Shown here: positions 26,794 to 45,565 of the stretch, in pieces | How the letters are laid out: each line of letters opens with the position of its first letter | Numbering within the stretch: the first letter of the stretch is position 1 | Source: Patulibacter minatonensis DSM 18081 | Lineage (GTDB): Bacteria > Actinomycetota > Thermoleophilia > Solirubrobacterales > Solirubrobacteraceae | Direction of reading: 5' to 3' | Assembly: GCF_000519325.1 (NCBI RefSeq) | Contig: NZ_KI912613.1 | Location: 5,401,219-5,465,218, forward strand | Length of the DNA stretch: 64,000 bases | The notes under the pieces: model-generated | The model's database searches: none | The model's input: the letters and a program-made list of their open reading frames with translations, nothing else | What the model was told of the DNA's origin: nothing | Position numbers and translations under genes: made by a program

Positions 26794-27639
26794 CTACTTC
26801 CTCTTGCCCTTGCCACGACGGCGCGCGCGCACGATGTAGCGGTCCGAGGGCTTGTTCTTCTTACGGGTGCGGTACCCCAGCGTGGGAACGCCCCACGGGG
26901 TGACCGGGTGACGGCCCGGGGTCGTCGACCCCTCGCCGCCGCCGTGCGGGTGATCGACCGGGTTCATGGCCGTACCACGCGTCTGCGGGCGGACGCCCAT
27001 GTGGCGCTTGCGCCCGGCGTTGCCGACGGAGATGTTCTGGTGCTCGGCGTTGCCGACCGAACCGATCGTGGCGCGGCAGGCGTCCATGACCAGGCGCATC
27101 TCGCCGGACGGCAGGCGCAGGGTCGCCATGCCCTGGTCCTTCGCCATCAGCTGGATGACCGTGCCGGCGGAGCGGCCGAGCTGGCCGCCCTTGTTCGGCT
27201 GGAGCTCCACGTTGTGGATCACCGTGCCGGCCGGGATGTCCTTCAGGGCGAGCGCGTTGCCCGTCTTGATGTCGGAGCCGGGGCCGGACTGGACCATCGT
27301 GCCGACCGTCAGGCCACGCGGGGCCAGGATGTACGACTTCACGCCGTCCACGTAGTGGAGGAGCGCGATGTACGCGGTGCGGTTCGGGTCGTACTCGATC
27401 GCGGCGACGCGGGCGGGGATGCCGTCGCGCGTGCGCTTGAAGTCGATCTTCCGGTACAGGCGCTTGGCGCCGCCGCCGCGGTGGCGGGACGTCTTGCGAC
27501 CGTTGTTGTTGCGACCACCGGACTTCGTCAGACCCTCGACGAGCGAGCGCTCGGGCGTGGTCTTCGTGATCTCGGCGAAGTCCGCGTACGTCGCGAACCG
27601 CTGACCGGGGGTCGTGGGCTTGGGCTTGCGAATGGCCAT
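26794..27639 (-). CDS. rplB: 50S ribosomal protein uL2
   Basis: 281 residues. Required for subunit association and peptidyl-transferase assembly. [27 protein letters not shown]-type loop ([16 protein letters not shown]) and the C-terminal [18 protein letters not shown] with the conserved His are all present. Confidence 0.97.
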   Translation of the reverse strand: MAIRKPKPTTPGQRFATYADFAEITKTTPERSLVEGLTKSGGRNNNGRKTSRHRGGGAKRLYRKIDFKRTRDGIPARVAAIEYDPNRTAYIALLHYVDGVKSYILAPRGLTVGTMVQSGPGSDIKTGNALALKDIPAGTVIHNVELQPNKGGQLGRSAGTVIQLMAKDQGMATLRLPSGEMRLVMDACRATIGSVGNAEHQNISVGNAGRKRHMGVRPQTRGTAMNPVDHPHGGGEGSTTPGRHPVTPWGVPTLGYRTRKKNKPSDRYIVRARRRGKGKRK

Positions 27640-27642
27640 GGG

Positions 27643-27942
27643 TTACTCCTCGATCCCCTGGAGGGAGGCGAAGATCGGGATCTCCTGCCCCTCCCCGACC
27701 TGGACGATGGCCTTCTTCCAGGAGCGCGTCCGGCCGGAGGTGGTCCCACGGCGCTTCGGCTTGCTCTTGACGGTCGACGTGCGGACCTCGAGCACGTTGA
27801 CGTCGAAGAGCTCCTCGACGGCCGCGCGGATCTGCGTCTTGTGGGCGTCCGGGTGGACCCGGAACGTGTACTTGCCGACGGTGGCGAGCACGTAGCTCTT
27901 CTCACTGACGACGGGACGGATGATGACCTGGGTCGCGTCCAT
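27643..27942 (-). CDS. rplW: 50S ribosomal protein uL23
   Basis: 99 residues from the ATG at 27942 ([20 protein letters not shown]). A longer in-frame reading exists but overlaps rplD and is Pro/Ala junk. [20 protein letters not shown] and [20 protein letters not shown] are typical. It is the docking site for trigger factor and SRP. Confidence 0.95.
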   Translation of the reverse strand: MDATQVIIRPVVSEKSYVLATVGKYTFRVHPDAHKTQIRAAVEELFDVNVLEVRTSTVKSKPKRRGTTSGRTRSWKKAIVQVGEGQEIPIFASLQGIEE

Positions 27943-27943
27943 G

Positions 27944-28606
27944 TCAGGCCTCCGTTGCGGTGGTCGTGGCGGTGCTGCCGTCGCCGCTAGCGCGCTCGAC
28001 GAGCTCACCCACGGCACCCGCGGTCAGCAGGAGCCGGCGGGCGCCGACGACGTCCGCGACGCCGACGGCGTCGGCCGAGAGGACCGTCACCTTCGGCAGG
28101 TTGCGGAACGACAGGCCGACGTTGTCCTCGCCGGCGGCGAGGACGAGCAGGGTGCGGCCCTTGTCGAGGCCGTCGATGTTCCAGCCGGCCAGGGTCTTCG
28201 CGGCGCCCTTGGTGGAGGGCGTGTCGAAGCCGGCACCGGCGTCGAGGCCGGCGACGGAGCCGCGGAGCGCCTGCAGCGACAGCGCGCTGCGGAGCGCGGC
28301 GCGCTTCTCCTTGCGGTTCACCTTGAACGTGAAGTGGCGCGGCTGCGGTCCGAAGACCGTGCCGCCGCCCGTCCAGATCGGCGAGCGCGAGGAGCCGGCG
28401 CGGGCACGGCCCGTGCCCTTCTGGCGCCACGGCTTGGCGCCGCCGCCGGAGACCTGGCCGCGCGTCTTCGAGGACGACGTGCCCTGACGGCGCGCGTTCA
28501 GCTCGTGACGGACGTTCTGGTGGACGAGCGGCCCGTTGAACTCGACGCCGAAGACGGCATCGTCGAGCTGCAGGGTGCCGCCGCCGAGGATCGGTGCATC
28601 AGCCAT
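27944..28606 (-). CDS. rplD: 50S ribosomal protein uL4
   Basis: 220 residues. [37 protein letters not shown] and [20 protein letters not shown] form the tunnel loop and core. In E. coli L4 represses the S10 operon; no homologous leader was recognised here. Confidence 0.96.
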   Translation of the reverse strand: MADAPILGGGTLQLDDAVFGVEFNGPLVHQNVRHELNARRQGTSSSKTRGQVSGGGAKPWRQKGTGRARAGSSRSPIWTGGGTVFGPQPRHFTFKVNRKEKRAALRSALSLQALRGSVAGLDAGAGFDTPSTKGAAKTLAGWNIDGLDKGRTLLVLAAGEDNVGLSFRNLPKVTVLSADAVGVADVVGARRLLLTAGAVGELVERASGDGSTATTTATEA

Positions 28607-29216
28607 CGGTCCGGACCTCCACGAGGCCGTTCTTCGCGCCCGGGACGGAGCCGCGGACGATCAGCAGGTTGTCGTCGGTGTCGACGCGCACGACCGTTAG
28701 GCCGCGCTGCGTCACGCGCTCCGCGCCCATGTGGCCGGGACCGCGGATGCCCTTGAACACGCGGGCCGGCCATGCGGCGGCGCCGATCGAGCCCGGGGCG
28801 CGGGTGTTGTGCGAGCCGTGGGTCACGGGACCACGGGCGAAGCCGTGGCGCTTGACCGTGCCCTGGAAGCCCTTGCCCTTCGAGGTGCCGGCGACGCGGA
28901 TCTTCTGACCCGCCTCGAAGGCCTCCACCGTGACGTTCTGGCCGACCTCGACGTCGATGTCGACGTCGCGGAACTCGACCAGGTGACGGTGGGGACCGAC
29001 GCCGGCCTTCTTCAGGTGCCCGAGCTCGGGCTTGCTGAGGTGCTTCTCCTTCGTGGCGCCGAAGGCGAGCTGGACGGCGTCGTAGCCGTCGCGCTCGGCG
29101 GTCCGGCGACCCGTGACGGGGCACGGGCCGGCCTCGAGCACGGTGACGCGCTCGACGGTGCCGTCCTCCAGGAACAGCTGGGTCATGCCCAGCTTCTTGG
29201 CGAGAATCGCGGCCAT
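28599..29216 (-). CDS. rplC: 50S ribosomal protein uL3
   Basis: 205 residues from the ATG at 29216 ([15 protein letters not shown]), preceded 5 nt upstream by GGGGTGA, which also contains the rpsJ stop. A GTG at 29225 overlapping the rpsJ stop is an alternative adding three residues. [31 protein letters not shown] and GHMGAERVT are diagnostic. Overlaps rplD by 8 bp. Confidence 0.95.
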   Translation of the reverse strand: MAAILAKKLGMTQLFLEDGTVERVTVLEAGPCPVTGRRTAERDGYDAVQLAFGATKEKHLSKPELGHLKKAGVGPHRHLVEFRDVDIDVEVGQNVTVEAFEAGQKIRVAGTSKGKGFQGTVKRHGFARGPVTHGSHNTRAPGSIGAAAWPARVFKGIRGPGHMGAERVTQRGLTVVRVDTDDNLLIVRGSVPGAKNGLVEVRTDG

Positions 29217-29221
29217 CTGGG

Positions 29222-29548
29222 TCACCCCGCCAGTCGGATCTCGATGTCGACGCCCGCGGGGAGGTGGTCGAGACGCTGGAGCGAATCGACCGTCTTCGGG
29301 GTCGGCTGGTGGATGTCGATCAGGCGCTTGTGCGTACGGATCTCGAAGTGCTCGCGCGAATCCTTGTCCTTGAACGGGGACCGGATCACGCAGTAGACGT
29401 TCTTCTCCGTCGGGAGCGGCACGGGACCGGAGACGCTCGCGCCGGTGCGCTGCGCGGTCTCGACGATCTCCTTGGCCGCCGACTCGATGGCCGACGTGTC
29501 GTAGGCCTTGAGGCGGATGCGGATCTTGTTTTGTGTGGCGGCTGCCAT
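29222..29548 (-). CDS. rpsJ: 30S ribosomal protein uS10
   Basis: 108 residues. [40 protein letters not shown] and [20 protein letters not shown] are diagnostic. It also acts as NusE in antitermination with NusG. First gene of the S10 operon; the 210 bp upstream hold two hairpins and no clear promoter. Confidence 0.97.
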   Translation of the reverse strand: MAAATQNKIRIRLKAYDTSAIESAAKEIVETAQRTGASVSGPVPLPTEKNVYCVIRSPFKDKDSREHFEIRTHKRLIDIHQPTPKTVDSLQRLDHLPAGVDIEIRLAG

Positions 29549-29679
29549 CGGGGCTCTCTGCTGTCCGTTCCGTCTGATGACTGGAGGAAGATCTGGGCTG
29601 GGTACTGCCGGGGCTGTGGAGCCCCTCCGTCCGCGTGCGGGAGGCGCACGACGGCCGGCCCAGCGGGGTGGCACCGCAC

Positions 29680-29735
29680 CCGCGGACCAGGTGTCCGCGG
29701 GCGGGGCCGTGAGGGCGGAGCGGCCGGAGCCGCTC
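29680..29735 (-). other. Two hairpins in the tuf-rpsJ gap
   Basis: Stem 29718-29724 with 29729-29735 (7 bp, loop CGGA) and stem 29680-29687 with 29693-29700 (8 bp, 5-nt loop). Neither has the TCGTCGTTC tail found after true gene ends. They may attenuate read-through from tuf or shape the rpsJ leader. Confidence 0.4.
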
Positions 29736-29758
29736 ACGCCGTCGGGGTGCTGCTGGTA

Positions 29759-30943
29759 CTAGGCGATGACCTCGGCGACGACGCCGGAGCCGACCGTGCG
29801 GCCACCCTCGCGGATGGCGAAGCGCAGGCCCTGGTCCATGGCGATCGGCTGGATCAGCTCGATCTCCATCTGGACGTTGTCGCCCGGCATGACCATCTCC
29901 GTGCCCTCGGGCAGGTTGGCGACGCCCGTCACGTCCGTCGTGCGGAAATAGAACTGCGGGCGGTAGCCGGAGAAGAACGGCGTGTGACGGCCACCCTCCT
30001 CCTTCTTGAGGATGTAGACCTCGGCCTTGAACTTCGTGTGCGGCGTGATCGAGCCCGGCTTGCAGAGGACCTGCCCGCGCTCGATGTCCTCGCGCTTCGT
30101 GCCGCGGAGGAGCAGACCGGCGTTGTCGCCGGCCTCGCCGCGGTCGAGCTGCTTCTTGAACATCTCGACGCCGGTGACCGTGGTCTTGGTCTTCTCGCGG
30201 ATGCCCACGATCTCGACCTCGTCACCGATGGTGATGATGCCCTGCTCGATGCGGCCCGTGGCCACCGTGCCGCGACCCGTGATCGAGAAGACGTCCTCGA
30301 CCGGCATCAGGAACGGCTTGTCCAGGACGCGGACGGGCTCCGGGATGTAGGTGTCGAGCTGCTCGGCGAGCTCGAGGATCTTGCCCTCGTACTCGGCGTC
30401 GCCCTCGAGCGCCTTCAGCGCCGAACCCGTGACGAACGGGATGTCGTCGCCCGGGAAGTCGTACTCGTTGAGCAGGTCGCGGACCTCGACCTCGACGAGC
30501 TCGAGGAGCTCCTCGTCGTCGACCATGTCGGCCTTGTTGAGGAACACGACGATGTACGGCACGCCGACCTGCTTCGCGAGCAGGATGTGCTCACGCGTCT
30601 GCGGCATCGGGCCGTCGGCGGCGGACACGACCAGGATCGCGCCGTCCATCTGGGCGGCACCCGTGATCATGTTCTTCACGTAGTCGGCGTGCCCGGGGCA
30701 GTCGACGTGCGCGTAGTGCCGGTTCGCGGTCTCGTACTCGACGTGCGAGGTGGAGATCGTGATGCCGCGCTCCTTCTCCTCCGGAGCGTTGTCGATCTCC
30801 GCGAACGACCGGGCATCGCCGCCGCCGGCCTTGGCCAGCACGGTGGTGATCGCCGCCGTCAGCGTCGTCTTGCCATGGTCGATGTGACCGATGGTGCCCA
30901 CGTTGACGTGGGGCTTACCGCGCTCGAACTTCTCCTTCGCCAC
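29759..30943 (-). CDS. tuf: Translation elongation factor Tu
   Basis: 394 residues. It delivers aminoacyl-tRNA to the A site with GTP. G1 [11 protein letters not shown], switch-I GITIS, G3 [14 protein letters not shown]4 [13 protein letters not shown], then domains 2 and 3 ([28 protein letters not shown]). GTG start with AGGAG 6 nt upstream. It follows fusA by 116 bp, which contains a 10-bp hairpin (30998-31007 with 31027-31036). Confidence 0.98.
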   Translation of the reverse strand: MAKEKFERGKPHVNVGTIGHIDHGKTTLTAAITTVLAKAGGGDARSFAEIDNAPEEKERGITISTSHVEYETANRHYAHVDCPGHADYVKNMITGAAQMDGAILVVSAADGPMPQTREHILLAKQVGVPYIVVFLNKADMVDDEELLELVEVEVRDLLNEYDFPGDDIPFVTGSALKALEGDAEYEGKILELAEQLDTYIPEPVRVLDKPFLMPVEDVFSITGRGTVATGRIEQGIITIGDEVEIVGIREKTKTTVTGVEMFKKQLDRGEAGDNAGLLLRGTKREDIERGQVLCKPGSITPHTKFKAEVYILKKEEGGRHTPFFSGYRPQFYFRTTDVTGVANLPEGTEMVMPGDNVQMEIELIQPIAMDQGLRFAIREGGRTVGSGVVAEVIA

Positions 30944-30997
30944 TGGGCGCTCCTAAGTCTTGTTCTTCGATGGGGTCGGTGCCGACGTTCGCCGGCT

Positions 30998-31036
30998 CCG
31001 GCTCTGGGCGAACCCGTGAAGGGTAGCCAGAGCCGG
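30998..31036 (-). other. Hairpin in the fusA-tuf gap
   Basis: 10-bp perfect stem (30998-31007 with 31027-31036) enclosing a smaller ACCC/GGGT pairing. No terminator-like tail. Possible processing or attenuation site that sets the fusA:tuf ratio (inference). Confidence 0.35.
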
Positions 31037-31059
31037 GGTGTTCATGCGGTGCGGTGGGA

Positions 31060-33147
<2,088 letters not shown>

Positions 33148-33347
33148 GAAAGAGCTTCCGAGGTACGCAGACGACTTTGGGGAGGCAAGGACCGAGGTCT
33201 CCGCGCTGAAGGCTCGTCGGCGGGGGGACCGGGGTCCCACAGCCGTCAGGCCTGCGGAGGAACTGCACGATCCCAACGATGCGGGACCGGGGGTGCCACC
33301 GATCGCCAGCGCTCGACGCGCGGGCTCCAGACGGGCAGCGACGGAGG

Positions 33348-33356
33348 ACTATAGCA
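33348..33356 (-). promoter_or_regulatory. Extended -10 promoter of fusA
   Basis: TGC-TATAGT (33356-33348 on the minus strand), the closest match to TATAAT in the window. Start predicted near 33341. The -35 region (TTCCGT) is poor, as expected for an extended -10. Confidence 0.55.
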
Positions 33357-33477
33357 GCGTCCTCCGAGGAACGGAACCCGCCTCCGGCGCGCATCGACGA
33401 CGGGCGTTTCGCCCGCGTGGAGCGTGGGTTCCGCGAGCCGGGCACCGTGGTGCGGGAGACCCCGCCGCCGGCCCCCC

Positions 33478-33509
33478 GAGAACGACGAAAGGCGCCTCGC
33501 GGCGCCCTT
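33478..33509 (-). terminator. Terminator of rpsL-rpsG
   Basis: Stem GGCGCC (33506-33501 with 33496-33491) with an AAG/CTT extension and a tetraloop, followed on the minus strand by TTTCGTCGTTCTCGG. It lies ~150 bp after rpsG and before the fusA promoter. Member of the recurrent hairpin-plus-TCGTCGTTC set. Confidence 0.6.
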
Positions 33510-33658
33510 CAGGTTGCTCGTCCGACCCCGTCGGTTGCGTGCGAGGTGTGCGCACGTCGAGCAGGTCGGCTCCGGTGAGGTGAGAGCTGGACGCCAGTCC
33601 TGCCGAACCCATCGGGGCCGAGATGCGAAGCGCGTGCGTGCGCCTCGCGCGTGACCGA

Positions 33659-34129
33659 CTACCAGCGGTAGTGGGCGAAGGCCTTGTTGGCCTGCGCCAT
33701 GCGGAAGATGTCGTCCTTCTTCTTGTACGCGCCGCCCTGCTGCTTCTGGGCCTCGATCAGCTCGTTCGCGAGACGCGAGGCCATCGAGCGCTCGCGGCGG
33801 CTGCGCGCCGCCTCGACGAGCCAGCGGATGGCGAGCGTGCGGGAGCGACGGGCGGGAACCTCGACCGGCACCTGGTAGGTGGCGCCACCGACGCGGCGGG
33901 AGCGGACCTCGAGCTGCGGGGTGAGGGCCTTGATGGACTCCTCGAGCTGCTCGACGGGGTCACCGCCGGTCTTCTCGGCGAGGATCGCGAGGGCGTCGTA
34001 GACGATGCCCTCGGCGGTCGACTTCTTGCCGTCGAGCATGACCTTGTTGACGACCTGGTGGACCAGCCGCGAGCGATGGACGGCGTCCGGCTCGAGCGTG
34101 CGGGTCACAGCACTGGAACGGCGTGCCAT
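33659..34129 (-). CDS. rpsG: 30S ribosomal protein uS7
   Basis: 156 residues, exact family length. It nucleates 30S head assembly. VNKVMLDGKKSTAEGIVYDA, VGGATYQVPVEVPARRSRTL and the C-terminal KKKDDIFRMAQANKAFAHYR W block are diagnostic. Lies 3 bp after rpsL. Confidence 0.97.
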   Translation of the reverse strand: MARRSSAVTRTLEPDAVHRSRLVHQVVNKVMLDGKKSTAEGIVYDALAILAEKTGGDPVEQLEESIKALTPQLEVRSRRVGGATYQVPVEVPARRSRTLAIRWLVEAARSRRERSMASRLANELIEAQKQQGGAYKKKDDIFRMAQANKAFAHYRW

Positions 34130-34132
34130 GGG

Positions 34133-34534
34133 TTACTTCTTCCCCTTCTTGACGCCGTACCGCGAGCGCGACTGCTTGCGGTCGTTGACGCCGGCGGCGT
34201 CGTGCGAACCCCGCACGACCTTGTACCGCACGCCCGGGAGATCCTTCACGCGGCCACCACGGACCAGCACGACGGAGTGCTCCTGCAGGTTGTGACCCTC
34301 ACCCGGGATGTACGCCGTGACCTCGATGCCCGAGGAGATACGGACACGGGCGACCTTGCGGAGCGCCGAGTTCGGCTTCTTCGGGGTCGTCGTGTAGACG
34401 CGAGTGCAGACGCCGCGGCGCTGGGGCGCGGCGACCTTCTTCTTGCGCCCCGGTCCGGACTTGAGGCCGGGAGTGGAGAGCTTCTTCGCCTTGGGCTTGC
34501 GCCCCTTGCGGACGAGCTGACTGGTCGTGGGCAT
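34133..34534 (-). CDS. rpsL: 30S ribosomal protein uS12
   Basis: 133 residues from the ATG at 34534 ([13 protein letters not shown]). It monitors codon-anticodon pairing at the decoding centre. [17 protein letters not shown] and [17 protein letters not shown] keep the wild-type lysines linked to streptomycin sensitivity (Lys 43 and 88 in E. coli numbering). A TGCTACTCT promoter ends 10 bp before the ATG; a further TATGGT at 34638-34643 could give a longer leader. Confidence 0.97.
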   Translation of the reverse strand: MPTTSQLVRKGRKPKAKKLSTPGLKSGPGRKKKVAAPQRRGVCTRVYTTTPKKPNSALRKVARVRISSGIEVTAYIPGEGHNLQEHSVVLVRGGRVKDLPGVRYKVVRGSHDAAGVNDRKQSRSRYGVKKGKK

Positions 34535-34544
34535 GCGACGAGGG

Positions 34545-34553
34545 AGAGTAGCA
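34545..34553 (-). promoter_or_regulatory. Extended -10 promoter of rpsL
   Basis: TGC-TACTCT (34553-34545 on the minus strand), 10 bp before the rpsL ATG. The transcript would have a leader of only ~3 nt. A second possible -10, TATGGT, is at 34643-34638. Confidence 0.45.
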
Positions 34554-34694
34554 ACGCCCGTCGGGAAACGAGTCCCGGTCCGTCGGGCGTCGCGACGCCC
34601 CGTGGGCCGCCCGGTCGTGCGCGTGCCCGTCCGCCGCACCATACCGCTCCGGCGGCACCGTCACAGGGTCGATCCCGGAGCACCGTCTACGGCC

Positions 34695-34702
34695 TATAGG
34701 CT
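34695..34702 (+). promoter_or_regulatory. -10 box of the alpha/beta hydrolase gene
   Basis: TATAGGCT at 34695-34702 can be read as TATAGG or TAGGCT. It ends 6 bp before the ATG at 34709, so the mRNA should be leaderless. Divergent from the rpsL promoter region. Confidence 0.45.
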
Positions 34703-34708
34703 CGGGCC

Positions 34709-35479
34709 ATGTTGGCCCATGACCGCGTCGGCGACGGTCCGCCGCTCGTCCTCCTGCACTTCCTCGGTGGGCACCGGAACGTCTGGCAGCCGCTCCTCCC
34801 CCTCCTCGAGGGCCGCACGGTCGTCGCGATCGACCTGCCCGGCTTCGGCGAGAGCCGTCCCCTGGCCGGTTCACCCACGCTGGCCCGGCTGACCGACGCC
34901 GTCGCCGGCACGATCGCCGAGCTCGGGCTGGAGCGCCCGGCGGTGGCCGGGATCTCCCTCGGCGGCGGGATCGCGATCGAGCTCGCGCGCGCCGGCAGCG
35001 TGTCGTCGGCGGTCGCGATCTCCCCGATCGGGTTCGCGACGCTGCCCGAGATGGCGTTCGCGAAGGCGAGCCTCCGGGCCACGCACGCCGCGAGCCGCGC
35101 GATCGCGGGGCAGGTCGACCGCCTCGCGCCGCAGGCGACGCTCCGCGCGGCCCTCGGCGCGCAGATGTTCGCCAAGCCGTGGGCGGTGCCCGCGGAGGAC
35201 GCCGCCGGCCTGGTGCGGAGCATGGCGCACAGCCCGGGGACGCTGCCGGTCCTCCGGGCGGCGATGGGCCAGGAGATCCAGGGCGGCGGCACCGTCGCGC
35301 CCGTGACGGTCGCCTGGGGGCAGCGCGATGCGCTCCTCCTCCCCCGTCAGGGTCGTCGTGCGGTCCAGCGGCTGTCCTTCGCCCAGCTCGTGCCGCTCGC
35401 CGGCTGCGGGCACGTCCCGCTCTGGGACGACCCGGAGAAGGTCGCCGACACGATCCTCACCGGCACCTCGCGGGGCTGA
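34709..35479 (+). CDS. Alpha/beta-fold hydrolase
   Basis: 256 residues. Oxyanion region VLLHFLGGHRNVW, nucleophile elbow GISLGG with S83, acid likely the Asp in AWGQRDALLLP, and the catalytic His in GCGHVPLWDDP near residue 236. The complete triad supports an active esterase/hydrolase or lyase; the substrate cannot be inferred. It is the only plus-strand gene in the 13-54 kb translation cluster, between rpsL and the DMT protein. Confidence 0.85.
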   Translation: MLAHDRVGDGPPLVLLHFLGGHRNVWQPLLPLLEGRTVVAIDLPGFGESRPLAGSPTLARLTDAVAGTIAELGLERPAVAGISLGGGIAIELARAGSVSSAVAISPIGFATLPEMAFAKASLRATHAASRAIAGQVDRLAPQATLRAALGAQMFAKPWAVPAEDAAGLVRSMAHSPGTLPVLRAAMGQEIQGGGTVAPVTVAWGQRDALLLPRQGRRAVQRLSFAQLVPLAGCGHVPLWDDPEKVADTILTGTSRG

Positions 35480-35570
35480 GGCCCCGGAGCGACCGGGCCG
35501 CTCCGTCGAGGGGCGCCGGCGTGCGGGAGGCCCGGGGGCCGCGTCGACCGGCTCCGCGCCCGGGCCGGGC

Positions 35571-36449
35571 TCAGGCGGCGGCGCCGACCGGCCCGCCACC
35601 GGACGAGGCCGCCCGGGGTGCCGGCAGCAGCGCGGCCGCGAGGATGACCATCAGGAACGCGACCGACTGGACGACGATCCCGATCGTGTCGGTGGCGATG
35701 GGGTCCCCGAAGACGACGAAGCCGCCCAGGATGCCGACGACGTTGGCGCCGGTCGCGGTGATCGCGATGACCTCGACGGCCCCGCCCTCCTGCAGCGAGC
35801 GCGCGGAGATGTAGTACGCGAGGACCGACGCGACGATCGCGACGAAGATCCACGGGGTGATGATGCTGCCGCCGGCGCCCATGACGCCCGTGGTGGCCTT
35901 CACGGCGACGTTGCAGACGCCGAAGAGGAGGCCGGCCGCCGCGCCCATCAGCGGCCCGCGCAGGTGGGCGCCGCGCTCGTGCTGGCCGCCCAGGATCATC
36001 AGCGCGCCGACGGTCAGGAGGACGCCCTCGAAGAGCGCGAGCCCGAGGACCCGGAAGTTGCTGTTGGCGGAGTCCACGCCCGGCATCGCCACGACGAGCA
36101 TCGCGAGGCCGATGCCGGTGAGGATCAGCCCCATCCACTGCCGTCTGCCGACCGTCATCCCGAAGACGCGGTCGGCGAGCACCGCCACGAGCACGATGCC
36201 GCCGGCGAGGACGACCTGGACCACCGACATCGGCGCGACGGCGATGGCCGCGGTGTGGAACGCCCACCCGACCGCGCCGACGAGCATGCCCGCCGCGAAC
36301 CAGCGCGACTTCCAGAGGGCGAGGCCCGTCTTGATGGGATGCCGGGCATCGACGGCCGGGGCCTCGTTGGCACCGCGGTGCTTGTAGAGGAACCCCAGGT
36401 TGGCGGCGAGCGCGCTGAGGAGGGCGAGGACGATTCCGAGTTGGAGCAT
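35571..36449 (-). CDS. DMT-superfamily (EamA/NIPA-like) membrane protein
   Basis: 292 residues with about nine hydrophobic helices, the two-fold repeat architecture of drug/metabolite transporters: N-terminal half to LGLALFEGVLL, second half from GAAAGLLFGVCNVAV. The start MLQLGIVLALLSALAANLGF and the GFLYKHRGA loop resemble the NIPA-like group that in eukaryotes moves magnesium. The cargo here is unknown. The ~100 bp upstream contain a GC-rich structured segment (see the 36450-36765 entry). Confidence 0.75.
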   Translation of the reverse strand: MLQLGIVLALLSALAANLGFLYKHRGANEAPAVDARHPIKTGLALWKSRWFAAGMLVGAVGWAFHTAAIAVAPMSVVQVVLAGGIVLVAVLADRVFGMTVGRRQWMGLILTGIGLAMLVVAMPGVDSANSNFRVLGLALFEGVLLTVGALMILGGQHERGAHLRGPLMGAAAGLLFGVCNVAVKATTGVMGAGGSIITPWIFVAIVASVLAYYISARSLQEGGAVEVIAITATGANVVGILGGFVVFGDPIATDTIGIVVQSVAFLMVILAAALLPAPRAASSGGGPVGAAA

Positions 36450-36765
36450 CGATGCAGAACGGGTGATCCGGGGAGCCGGGCCCGGGCGGGCCCTGTCCCA
36501 CGTATCGGCGGGTTCGTGGCTTCACCGTAGCGACCTCACCTAAGGATGCGACCCGGTTCGTCGGAGATGTCGGTGAGTCGGTTCGCCACCGTGGCAGATC
36601 GCCCATGACACGTGACGATCGTCCGGTTCCATGGGCCGGTCGTCCCACTCGATCACCCGTTGAGTCACAGTCGCGGGCGGTCCCCGAACGACGACGCCCC
36701 GGCCGAGGGCCGGGGCGTCGGTGTCGCGGTGCGACGGGCGGGCCGACGGACGCCGGCCCGCGGGC
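36450..36765 (-). other. rpoC-DMT intergenic region (316 bp): terminator and structured leader
   Basis: Minus-strand order: rpoC terminator (36681-36720), ~130 bp without signal, then a candidate leader RNA at 36542-36455. The leader has a TACGGT box (36529-36524), a CCACG/CGTGG hairpin near 36515-36492, and a GGGCCC/GGGCCC hairpin near 36480-36495. The 5' part UUAGGUGAGGUC faintly resembles the start of the ykoK magnesium riboswitch, but the box could equally be the promoter. No ORF. Confidence 0.4.
36681..36720 (-). terminator. Terminator of rpoB-rpoC
   Basis: Perfect 13-bp stem (36720-36708 with 36704-36692), 3-nt loop, then TCGTTCGGGG on the minus strand, 46 bp after the rpoC stop. The strongest member of the terminator set. 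Confidence 0.7.
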
Positions 36766-41031
<4,266 letters not shown>

Positions 41032-41156
41032 GGTGGGTGAGTTCCCTGATCGTGTGCTTGGCGGGGCGGGGGTCGGCGTGGCCGCTCCGCCGGGTCCCGG
41101 TCCCGGCCGCTCGGTGGCGGTCGGGACCGGGGCTCGGCGGGCCGGCCGTGCCGGTC

Positions 41157-44762
<3,606 letters not shown>

Positions 44763-45045
44763 GGCGGGCGACTCCTCGGGGGTGTCGGTGTGTCGGGCGA
44801 GGATTCGCACCCGGACCGCGCCTACGTCCAGCAGACGCGCGGATACGAACACATGAAAATTAGCACACGGGAACAAAGACCCCGTGGCGAGGGCGGTCGA
44901 CGGTCACGGACCCCGTCCTGCAGACCCGCGTATGTGGCGCGGGATCCGATGGGAGGACGGCTACGACTATCGGTCGACGGTCTGAACTATACGCGACCCG
45001 CGGGCGCCGCGGTGACCGGCGCCCCCGGGGTGCTGCGGCGGACGG
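44763..45045 (-). other. rpoB leader and upstream gap (283 bp)
   Basis: Contains the rpoB extended -10 at 44857-44865 and, below it, an ~88-nt leader up to the TTG start. Around 44850-44880 the composition is unusually AT-rich for this genome. No ORF or terminator is seen between the small L12-like gene (stop at 45046) and the promoter. Confidence 0.5.
44857..44865 (-). promoter_or_regulatory. Extended -10 promoter of rpoB
   Basis: TGC-TAATTT (44865-44857 on the minus strand) inside the most AT-rich patch of the region. Start predicted near 44850. No -35. Confidence 0.5.
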
Positions 45046-45321
45046 TCAGTCCGCGTGCGACGCGAAGCCGCCGAGCTGCTCGATCGCATCGCGGGCCTCG
45101 GACTCCGACGCCCCCGTGATCTCGCGGTAGCGCCGCATCGCACTCATCGGCCGGCCGGACGCGATCAGCTCCTGCACCTCGGCCGCCGGGTCGTCGTCCT
45201 CCCGCGCGGACCGGCGGGCCGTCGGCTCGTCCCCGATCTCCTCGAGCCTCGACTCGAGCGCACGGATGCGGCGCAGCAGGCTGCTTCGAGACGGAGGGGC
45301 AGGGGACTTCTGGATCGCCAT
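45046..45321 (-). CDS. Small protein with L7/L12 C-terminal-domain-like half
   Basis: 91 residues. The N-terminal half is basic then probably coiled coil (SLLRRIRALESRLEEIG). The C-terminal half, VQELIASGRPMSAMRRYREI then TGASESEARDAIEQ, follows the pattern of the L7/L12 C-terminal domain, whose rplL version here reads [18 protein letters not shown]. Similar small proteins occur in actinobacteria and their role is not established. It sits directly upstream of rpoB. A possible -10 TACCGT is at 45374-45379. Confidence 0.7.
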   Translation of the reverse strand: MAIQKSPAPPSRSSLLRRIRALESRLEEIGDEPTARRSAREDDDPAAEVQELIASGRPMSAMRRYREITGASESEARDAIEQLGGFASHAD

Positions 45322-45473
45322 TGAGGGCTCCGGCGTGGGGTTGCGAGGGCGGACGACGAGGGGTCGTCCTTCGACGGTACCCCGCCCCCACCCCGTCGCG
45401 CAAGCGGGATGTGACTGCCGTCCGCACCCGCCGGGGCGGACCTGATGCTCCCCTCAGCCGGCCTTGAGGCCGT

Positions 45474-45513
45474 CCTCAGGACGACGACGGGCCCCGTCCT
45501 ACGACGGGGCCCG
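45474..45513 (-). terminator. Terminator of the DUF11 surface protein gene
   Basis: Perfect 11-bp stem (45513-45503 with 45498-45488), 4-nt loop, then TCGTCGTCCTGAGG on the minus strand, 53 bp after the stop at 45566. Confidence 0.65.
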
Positions 45514-45565
45514 AGGGACCGCTCCGGTGCGTCACGGACCCGGAGGCCCACGACGGACGCCCGGT

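Larger units (their letters stand above)
33148..33658 (-). other. rpsG-fusA intergenic region (511 bp): terminator, promoter and long fusA leader
   Basis: Read on the minus strand: 145 bp after rpsG is a terminator module (33478-33509), then ~120 bp without a recognised signal, then the fusA extended -10 (33356-33348), then a ~190-nt untranslated leader with a GGGACC/GGTCCC hairpin at about 33227-33242. No ORF with coding features. Confidence 0.6.

Noticed and set aside
34360-34420. Possible streptomycin-resistance change in uS12
   Set aside because: Both key lysines (43 and 88 in E. coli numbering) are unchanged.
36491-36542. Firm call of a ykoK magnesium riboswitch before the DMT gene
   Set aside because: Only the first ~12 nt and a short 3' piece resemble the family; most of the core is missing and a promoter box overlaps.
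44763-44876. ATG at 44876 as the rpoB start
   Set aside because: It lies upstream of the predicted transcript start; the added residues are not RpoB-like. TTG 44762 with GAGGAG is preferred, GTG 44810 remains possible.
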